NCBI GenBank assembly: GCA_029051965.1
Contig: JAIDJZ010000288.1
Span: forward strand, 1-11,384
Source of the DNA: Paramuribaculum sp.
Lineage (GTDB): Bacteria > Bacteroidota > Bacteroidia > Bacteroidales > Muribaculaceae
Direction: 5' to 3'
Length of the DNA stretch: 11,384 nt
Part shown: piece after piece, positions 6,749 through 11,384 of the stretch
Layout: each line of letters starts with the position of its first letter
Position numbering within the stretch: position 1 is the first letter of the stretch
Program-made: the position numbers and the translations under genes
Notes under the pieces: model-generated
Database searches by the model: none
What the model was told of the DNA's origin: nothing
What the model saw: the letters and a program-made list of their open reading frames with translations, nothing else

Positions 6749-7636
6749 ATGTCATCACTATTTGCCCGACGCTCTCTCCGCTTCGTTTCATCATTCGCGG
6801 CTCTCATTCTTCTGGCTGCGCTCTCTTCGTGCGGATCAAAGAAACAGGTGGCAGCTTCCGCCTCCTCCGCATCATCCTACACATCATCATCTTCCTCCTC
6901 CGCTTCCGCGTCTTCTGATGCCGCCATTGTCGCGAACTATTCCCCCTCATGGGACCGTCTGCAGCTCCCGATAACCCTCCGTCTGCGTCAGCCGAAAAGC
7001 ATATCCCTCTCCGGAACCGCCATCTTCGACCGCGGCCGGTCGCTGACAATCTCCCTCAGGTTTCCTATAATCGGAGAGGTTGCCGCCGTTCAGCTGACAG
7101 CCGACTCTGTCATTGCCATCGACAAAGTAAGCAAGAATTTTGTGGCCGAACCACTCTCCGGAGTTCTTGCAGGCTATCCCGTCACAGTCGCCGACATTCA
7201 GGACCTTCTTCTCGGGCGTCCGTTCCACCTCGGCTCCTCCGGTCCGATTTCGAAAACAATCTCAAAATTCGACCTCGAACCATCCTCGACCGGCCGTTCG
7301 GCATGGCTGATGATTCCGAAATCTCACCCCGATGCCATCGAATACGGATTCTCTCTCGACGACATGTTCCGCCTCGTCGCAATGGTTGTCAAAGCCGGTT
7401 CGCGTGAGCCGGTGGCCGTCACCTATTCCTCGCCGGTCTCGACATCTTCCGGAATCTTTGCCTCGACGCTCTCCTTCAGTGCTGTTCTCAGAAAAACGTC
7501 CATCGATTTTTCGGTCGAATCAAGCTTCGGTAAGGCAAAATGGAACAGCGACGTCCAGCTGCGCGAGCTGTCTGTTCCCAAAAACTATAGCCGTCTTTCC
7601 TCCGCTTCGCTGATGAAGGTTCTCACAAGTTTCTAA
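6749..7636 (+). CDS. DUF4292-family lipoprotein, possibly LolB-like
   Basis: This 295-aa protein has a lipoprotein signal peptide with lipobox LSSC and lipid-attachment Cys28. Residues 37-56 are a serine-rich linker (14 of 20 are Ser), which probably tethers the folded domain away from the membrane. The folded part shows the pattern I associate with DUF4292: a first strand around ITLRLRQPKSISLSG (75-89), then ISLRFPIIGEVAAVQLTADS (101-120), then VIAIDKVSK (121-129), then DIQDLLLGR (149-157). The 'plain beta strands, then target-strand DSV...ID+' layout resembles LolA/LolB lipoprotein carriers, so a role in lipoprotein handling at the outer membrane is plausible but inferred. It lies between the TPR and EnvC-like genes, 26 bp before the latter. 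Complete and normally sized. Confidence 0.85.
   Translation: MSSLFARRSLRFVSSFAALILLAALSSCGSKKQVAASASSASSYTSSSSSSASASSDAAIVANYSPSWDRLQLPITLRLRQPKSISLSGTAIFDRGRSLTISLRFPIIGEVAAVQLTADSVIAIDKVSKNFVAEPLSGVLAGYPVTVADIQDLLLGRPFHLGSSGPISKTISKFDLEPSSTGRSAWLMIPKSHPDAIEYGFSLDDMFRLVAMVVKAGSREPVAVTYSSPVSTSSGIFASTLSFSAVLRKTSIDFSVESSFGKAKWNSDVQLRELSVPKNYSRLSSASLMKVLTSF
6857..6916 (+). repeat. Serine-codon low-complexity tract
   Basis: This run of TCN and related codons encodes residues 37-56 of the DUF4292 lipoprotein, 14 of them serine. TCA, TCC and TCT are intermixed, so the tract is imperfect. The repeated triplets could let its length vary between strains without shifting the frame. Confidence 0.6.
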
Positions 7637-7662
7637 TCCGGTTTCCGTTGTCATTCCTGCCG

Positions 7663-9012
7663 ATGTCTCGATCTTCGCGATTCTTCTCTGTTTTCTTAGC
7701 CCTTATGGTAGCCGTTTCCGCGGTTATCGCGTTTGACGCCGCTGCTGCGAAGAAAAAACAGCCACAGCGGACAATGAAAACCGTCCGCAGCGAACAGCAG
7801 GCCGAAAAGAAAGCGATCAGCGAGACAAAACGCAAACTCAACGAAAACACCCTCCGCACCGAGCAGAACCTCCGGCGGCTCGATCAGCTCGACGGCGAGA
7901 TTCGCGTCAAAGGAGCCGAAATAGACCATCTGCGCCGCTCGATCGACACACTTGACTTCCACATCCGTCAGGCATCCGACTCAGCACAGTGGCTCGACTC
8001 ACGACTCCTTCAGCTGAAAAATCGTTACGCAGCCGCACTCCGCAAAATGCAGGGCACCTATCGCGACACCGGTCTGCTCTCTTTTCTCTTCTCCTCGCGC
8101 AACTTCTCCGAAGCCATCGCCCGCTATCGCTATCTGCGCGAGTTCTCCAACTGGCGCAAGCGCAAGCTCGAAGAAATCGAGCGCACTTCGAAACTCGTCC
8201 GTGACAATCAGCAGCGCCTCGGCGATCTCAATTCCGGACGCCGGGCGGCTCTCTCCGAACTCGCAGGTGCCGAATCGCTTCTGAAAGAAAAACGCAGCGA
8301 AACCGGGCGCGTCGTCGCTGAACTCAAGAAAGAAGGGGCAACCCTCAGGACTGCCATCGCAAAAAAACAGCAGCGGATCAAAAAACTCGACAGCGAGCTC
8401 GACCGCATGATTCTTGCCGAACAGCAGCGTCAGGAGCGTCAGCGCCAGGCCGAGGCAAAGCGAAAGAAACAGCAACAGCAGAAACAACAGCCCGACGAAA
8501 TCGCCGGCCGAAGGAGCAGATCCTCTAAAAAATCCGGATCGAAGATCTCCAAAACGCCGCAGCAGCAAGGCATCGCCGCCTCCGACCGAACCCTCTCTGG
8601 AAGCTTCGAAAGCAACAAGGGACGTCTCCTGTTCCCCGTTCGCGGCGCCTATCAGATCGTTCGCGGCTATGGACGCACCGTCCACCCCGATCTCCCCGAC
8701 ATCGTGACCGACAACCCCGGAATCGACATCGCCTCACCCGCCGGTTCGAAAGCCCGCTCCATATTCGAAGGAACAGTCAGCGGAGTTTTCGCTCAGGACG
8801 GATTCAACAAAGTCGTAATGGTCCGTCATGGCTGCTACATCTCGATCTATGCCAACCTCGCGTCCATAAACGTAAAAGTAGGCGATCACGTCAAGGCCAA
8901 TCAGGACCTCGGCATCATATCCGTCGACCAGCAGCAAGGCAACCGGCCCGTGCTCCATTTCGAACTCCGTAAGGAACGAACAAGACTCAATCCACTCCAA
9001 TGGGTGAAATGA
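7663..9012 (+). CDS. EnvC-like coiled-coil protein with degenerate LytM/M23 domain (predicted amidase activator)
   Basis: This 449-aa periplasmic protein has a signal peptide (1-29, hydrophobic 8-24). A long charged coiled coil runs from about 35 to 255, a Gln/Lys/Arg-rich stretch covers 253-279, and the C-terminal LytM (M23) domain spans roughly 320-449. The layout is that of EnvC, which activates periplasmic amidases that split septal peptidoglycan. The domain has lost key residues. The usual HxGID is NPGID (Asn351; Asp355 kept), the usual HLHFE is VLHFE (Val430; His432 kept), and the usual YAHL is YANL (Asn398). Without the first zinc His and the HxH histidine it should not be a peptidase, which fits a regulatory role. 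I chose the ATG at 7663; a TTG at 7648 would add five residues and is less convincing. It lies 26 bp after the lipoprotein gene and overlaps the flippase gene. Target amidases are not in this window. Confidence 0.9.
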   Translation: MSRSSRFFSVFLALMVAVSAVIAFDAAAAKKKQPQRTMKTVRSEQQAEKKAISETKRKLNENTLRTEQNLRRLDQLDGEIRVKGAEIDHLRRSIDTLDFHIRQASDSAQWLDSRLLQLKNRYAAALRKMQGTYRDTGLLSFLFSSRNFSEAIARYRYLREFSNWRKRKLEEIERTSKLVRDNQQRLGDLNSGRRAALSELAGAESLLKEKRSETGRVVAELKKEGATLRTAIAKKQQRIKKLDSELDRMILAEQQRQERQRQAEAKRKKQQQQKQQPDEIAGRRSRSSKKSGSKISKTPQQQGIAASDRTLSGSFESNKGRLLFPVRGAYQIVRGYGRTVHPDLPDIVTDNPGIDIASPAGSKARSIFEGTVSGVFAQDGFNKVVMVRHGCYISIYANLASINVKVGDHVKANQDLGIISVDQQQGNRPVLHFELRKERTRLNPLQWVK

Positions 9013-10445
9013 CTCGATCCGGACGTTCATCCGCTCTGACCCGCAAAGTTCTTGCGGCGATGGGCGTCTTCGGCTCTGTCGAACTGCTCTCGATGCTCTG
9101 CGCTGTGGTTCGCACCAAGCTTGTGGCCCTCTGGATCGGAGCCGCCGGAATCGGACTGATCGGTCTCTATTCGACAGCAATCGAACTCCTCTCGGCCATC
9201 TCTCAGCTCAGCCTGCGGACCACAGCCGTCCGCGACATCTCGGCAGCCCCGCATTCGCTTAAGGAAAAGACAATCGCCGTAGTCAGCCACTACGGCAACC
9301 GACTTGCTCTTGCCGGCGTCATCCTGACAATCATCCTTTCGCCGCTTCTGAGTCTCGCCACTTTCGGCGACACCGCCCACATCCTTCCCTTCATCATTCT
9401 TGGTCTTGCCGTCGGATGCAACACCGTCGTAGCCACACGTTCAGCCATCCTTCAGGGCCGCCGCCAGCTGATGACGATTGCGAAAGCCTCCGCCATCGCC
9501 ACACTGCTCTCTCTCGCCGCAGCCGTCCCGATGGTCTGGCTCTGGCGACTCTCAGCCATTGTGCCGGTGCTGCTGACCTACAGCTGCGTGACCCTCATAG
9601 TCTACCTCGCTTCCGGCCGCTCCGCTGCGCCGCTTGTTGTCCCTCCCCGCCGCCAGCGCCGGGCAATGGCCCGCGACATGCTCCGCCTCGGACTCTATCT
9701 GACCGTTTCCGGAGTCGTCACCTGGCTCGTCAGCTATGTCGTGATGTCGTGGCTCAACTGGAGGGGAGGGGAAGAGCTGATGGGCTTCTATCAGTCCGGC
9801 TACACTGTTGCCGTACGCTATGTCGGAGTCGTCTTCACAGCCCTCTCTCTCGAATACTTCCCGCGTCTCTCCGCAGCCTTTGCCGGAGGCCTGCGTCGCG
9901 GCCAACTGATGTTGCGCCATGAAATTCTGATCGCGCTCTCTGTCGTGACAGCCCTCTGCGCGATCATGATCCCGCTCGCCCCGCTGATCCTGCGGCTGCT
10001 CTATTCTCCCGGATTTGTCTGCGTCGCCCCGATGATCGCCTTTGCCGCCCCGGGAGTGGCACTCCGCGCAATCTCGTGGGCTATGGGCTTTGTCATCCTC
10101 GCCCGCGGAAGCGGACGACTCTTCCTGTTCACCGAAATCGCAAGCGCACTCATCTCCCTCCTTGCCGTCATGGGTGGCTATGAACTTGGCGGACTTGCCG
10201 GGCTTGGAATCGGCTTCACTCTCTGGTATCTTGCCTATGCTCTGATCGTCGCAGCCCTCCTGCGCAAACATCTCCGGATCGGACTTGGCTCGCGCGTGCG
10301 GGCGATATGCGTAGCTGCCGTCCTGCTTCTGACTCTCCTTGCCATCTCGACAACCCTCTTCCCCCCGCTTGCGACAGCAATCGCCGGCGCCGTCGTAGCC
10401 CTCGGGGCCCTCGCTCTCCTCCGCAGCGTCTTCTTCCGTCGCTGA
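9000..10445 (+). CDS. Oligosaccharide flippase (Wzx-like, MOP superfamily)
   Basis: This 481-aa, very hydrophobic protein has about 12-14 predicted membrane segments (for example 102-122, 127-145, 163-182, 184-204, 229-251, 309-335, 374-392, 396-421 and 434-454) and basic cytoplasmic loops (PPRRQRRAMARD, 215-226). Family-like patterns include VRTKLVALWIGAAGIGLIGL (37-56), ILQGRRQLMTIAKASAIA (150-167) and SLEYFPRLSAAF (283-294). It should move a lipid-linked oligosaccharide across the inner membrane for surface glycan assembly; the glycan is unknown. No glycosyltransferases or Wzy polymerase are in the window. The first ATG (9000) overlaps the EnvC-like gene by 13 bp. A second in-frame ATG at 9009 forms the classical ATGA overlap with the TGA stop and may be the true start. 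Either way translational coupling is likely. Last gene of the block; a hairpin follows. Confidence 0.9.
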   Translation: MGEMTRSGRSSALTRKVLAAMGVFGSVELLSMLCAVVRTKLVALWIGAAGIGLIGLYSTAIELLSAISQLSLRTTAVRDISAAPHSLKEKTIAVVSHYGNRLALAGVILTIILSPLLSLATFGDTAHILPFIILGLAVGCNTVVATRSAILQGRRQLMTIAKASAIATLLSLAAAVPMVWLWRLSAIVPVLLTYSCVTLIVYLASGRSAAPLVVPPRRQRRAMARDMLRLGLYLTVSGVVTWLVSYVVMSWLNWRGGEELMGFYQSGYTVAVRYVGVVFTALSLEYFPRLSAAFAGGLRRGQLMLRHEILIALSVVTALCAIMIPLAPLILRLLYSPGFVCVAPMIAFAAPGVALRAISWAMGFVILARGSGRLFLFTEIASALISLLAVMGGYELGGLAGLGIGFTLWYLAYALIVAALLRKHLRIGLGSRVRAICVAAVLLLTLLAISTTLFPPLATAIAGAVVALGALALLRSVFFRR

Positions 10446-10551
10446 CCGGCGTCACGCGGATGAGCCATTATGAACAGGCACCGAAAAGAAGGGGACTCCA
10501 CCGTAGAATCCTCTACAATGCAGTCCCCAATGACATTCGATGTGATCCAAT
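10446..10551. other. Convergent intergenic spacer between flippase and minus-strand gene
   Basis: This 106-bp gap separates two converging genes. It holds the hairpin described separately and no gene. The plus-strand side of the hairpin has no T run, so the flippase transcript probably ends here inefficiently or by another mechanism. Confidence 0.6.
10481..10528 (-). terminator. Intrinsic terminator-like nested hairpin for the minus-strand gene
   Basis: GGGGACT (10491-10497) pairs with AGTCCCC (10522-10528) as a perfect 7-bp stem. Inside it GTAGA (10503-10507) pairs with TCTAC (10512-10516) around a 4-nt loop. On the minus strand the stem is followed at once by TTCTTTTCGG, a T-rich tail, and begins 23 nt after the stop codon. 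It could act in both directions, but the plus side continues as AATGACATTC, without a T tract. Confidence 0.6.
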
Positions 10552-11091
10552 TTATTCCACCACAATATCCTGCATTGTGGATGCATGGAACGTCGAGCCC
10601 TGTTCGATTTTAGGCATGCTTCCTTTCATGCAGCCGCTGATCAGACCGATAGGGAAAAACAAAACAGAAAGCGCAATCACGCCTCCAAGCTTGCCGCCAC
10701 CGTTCTTGCAGCTGTTTAAACGAAGTGAAATCCTCTTGTTGTCAATTGTTTTGGTCGTTGCATGTGTCAGACAGATTTTTCCTGCTTTGCCCCACGAGCC
10801 GTTTGGCTCGGAGTTATATTCGATAAGGGCCGGAGTCCCTGCCTTGATGAGGACCTGAGTGCCGTCGGACGAATAGACATCAGTTTCAACGATTGAATTG
10901 ATGTATCCTGACTCTGTTTGATTGTCAGACTTGAAATACTCAGAGACACGCAACACAAGCGGTGTGCCCATTTCCAGAAGATTACTTCGGTTGACAGACG
11001 TCTGTGCCACTGACTCCAATGGCTGGCCGAACAATAAGACTGCTGCTAACAGACTTGAAACAATGCGTTTCATCCAGTTTGTTTTTTCCAT
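10552..11091 (-). CDS. Secreted or envelope protein of unknown function
   Basis: This 179-aa protein has a signal peptide (residues 1-30, hydrophobic 10-22, ending SVAQ). The mature part begins GTPLVLRVSEYF (42-53), then DVYSSDGTQVLIKAGTPALI (71-90), GKAGKICL (101-108) and NKRISLRL (118-125). A Gly-rich hydrophobic stretch follows at 131-153, then KIEQGSTFHA (161-170). From memory this order (G-T-P-hydrophobic strand, then 'DV...DG..VI.AGTPA', then 'G..GK', then 'I.LRL', a hydrophobic Gly stretch, and a final 'I..GT.F.A') occurs in an uncharacterised bacterial exported family; I know no function for it. The hydrophobic 131-153 region could be a membrane-anchoring helix. The ATG at 11091 (ATGGAAAAAA context) is used; an ATG at 11073 would give a more compact signal peptide. 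The base composition is clearly lower in GC than the operon facing it. Confidence 0.72.
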   Translation of the reverse strand: MEKTNWMKRIVSSLLAAVLLFGQPLESVAQTSVNRSNLLEMGTPLVLRVSEYFKSDNQTESGYINSIVETDVYSSDGTQVLIKAGTPALIEYNSEPNGSWGKAGKICLTHATTKTIDNKRISLRLNSCKNGGGKLGGVIALSVLFFPIGLISGCMKGSMPKIEQGSTFHASTMQDIVVE

Positions 11092-11155
11092 GTGATTTAT
11101 TGTGTGGGTGATTGATTATGTTGGCAATATTACCGTTTTTTTGTTGTTCTGATAA

Positions 11156-11172
11156 ATCCCGCGCGATCCCGC
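11156..11172. repeat. ATCCCGC direct repeat, 10-bp period, in the leader
   Basis: ATCCCGC occurs at 11156-11162 and 11166-11172, exactly one helical turn apart. It lies between the predicted transcription start and the start codon of the minus-strand gene. It could be a regulator site or part of an RNA structure in the roughly 90-nt leader, or coincidence. Confidence 0.3.
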
Positions 11173-11189
11173 CACAGGGCTATGCGATG

Positions 11190-11197
11190 CAAAGTTA
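11190..11197 (-). promoter_or_regulatory. Probable -7 promoter box for the minus-strand secreted protein gene
   Basis: The minus strand reads TAACTTTG, identical to the -7 boxes at 1321-1328 and 3793-3800. Transcription would start near 11185, leaving a leader of about 94 nt before the ATG at 11091. No good TTTG lies 19-21 bp upstream; the nearest is 11 bp away (11209-11212). A TTGACA on the minus strand at 11222-11227 belongs to the dyad described next. Confidence 0.5.
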
Positions 11198-11212
11198 GGT
11201 ATAATCCCCAAA

Positions 11213-11227
11213 TTGACACTATGTCAA
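11213..11227. repeat. Dyad TTGACA-CTA-TGTCAA upstream of the promoter box
   Basis: A perfect 6-bp inverted repeat with a 3-bp centre, 16-30 bp upstream of the -7 box on the minus strand. It therefore covers the place where a -33 element should be. This position suits an operator or activator site for a dimeric regulator. A palindrome this exact is moderately unlikely by chance in one short intergenic region. Confidence 0.4.
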
Positions 11228-11384
11228 AATCCAAATTTTTGCACGGTGACAGATCTTTTTTGCTGCCATGAAATTTTCCTCCCATAAGATAGTCTCATGA
11301 GGCAGAAGGTCAATTTTGGTGCTAAATGGGTTAGGGGGGCTAATGGCATGGCAGATAGCGTCTAACTGCTGAATATGTGATCCC
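11228..11384. other. Right-edge intergenic-looking sequence
   Basis: No convincing gene is seen. One minus-strand frame is open from the window edge (11383) down to a TAG at 11219-11221, giving 54 residues with no start codon in view and no recognisable domain. It could be the tail of a gene lying outside the window, but an open frame of this length is not rare by chance. The plus strand offers only ORFs of under 20 codons. Confidence 0.4.

Noticed and set aside
7648..7662. TTG start for the EnvC-like protein
   Set aside because: The ATG at 7663 gives a better signal-peptide N terminus and a common start codon.
7999..8685. Minus-strand open frame (228 codons) opposite the EnvC-like gene
   Set aside because: It is a shadow of the coiled-coil coding region, and the translation shows no family pattern.
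9552..10271. Long minus-strand open frame (239 codons) opposite the flippase
   Set aside because: It is antisense to a clear membrane-protein gene, has a highly charged low-complexity translation and no recognisable domain. Such frames are common in GC-rich coding DNA.
11219..11383. 54-codon minus-strand frame running off the right edge as a partial gene
   Set aside because: It has no visible start, no recognisable motif, and a length easily reached by chance; it is mentioned only in the edge description.

Overview
The window looks like core chromosome from a Bacteroidota (Bacteroidales) member, probably one of the GC-richer gut lineages such as Muribaculaceae. The lineage within the order is inferred from general character, not proven. 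The clues are TAnnTTTG-type -7 promoter boxes, DUF4292 and EnvC-like proteins encoded next to dut, a secreted bleomycin-hydrolase-like protease, and a GltA/NfnB-type oxidoreductase. I see no phage, plasmid, CRISPR, IS, tRNA or rRNA signature.

Layout. (1) 80-1285, minus: a secreted papain-fold (C1B) cysteine protease. It is divergent from (2) 1474-3736, plus, a two-gene operon encoding an NfnA/NfnB-type flavin and iron-sulfur oxidoreductase that probably connects NADH, ferredoxin and NADPH pools. (3) 3824-10445, plus: six closely spaced genes behind a well-formed Bacteroidales promoter (3769-3800). They encode a small putative outer-membrane barrel, dUTPase, a large periplasmic TPR protein, a DUF4292 lipoprotein, an EnvC-like degenerate LytM protein and a MOP-superfamily oligosaccharide flippase. 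(4) A hairpin terminator (10481-10528), then 10552-11091, minus: an AT-richer gene for a secreted or envelope protein of unknown function, with its own -7 box, a long leader and a dyad upstream. The remaining right edge is intergenic-looking.

How the genes fit together. Apart from dut, block 3 is an envelope set: a lipoprotein with a LolB-like profile, a predicted amidase activator that has lost metal-binding and catalytic histidines, a flippase whose start overlaps the activator's stop, and a TPR scaffold rich in Bacteroidota O-glycosylation sequons. I found no clearly undescribed system. The best candidate for something functionally new is this TPR-DUF4292-EnvC-flippase group as a coordinated envelope-growth unit. 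Second is the secreted C1B protease, which appears to lack the C-terminal arm that makes bleomycin hydrolases aminopeptidases.
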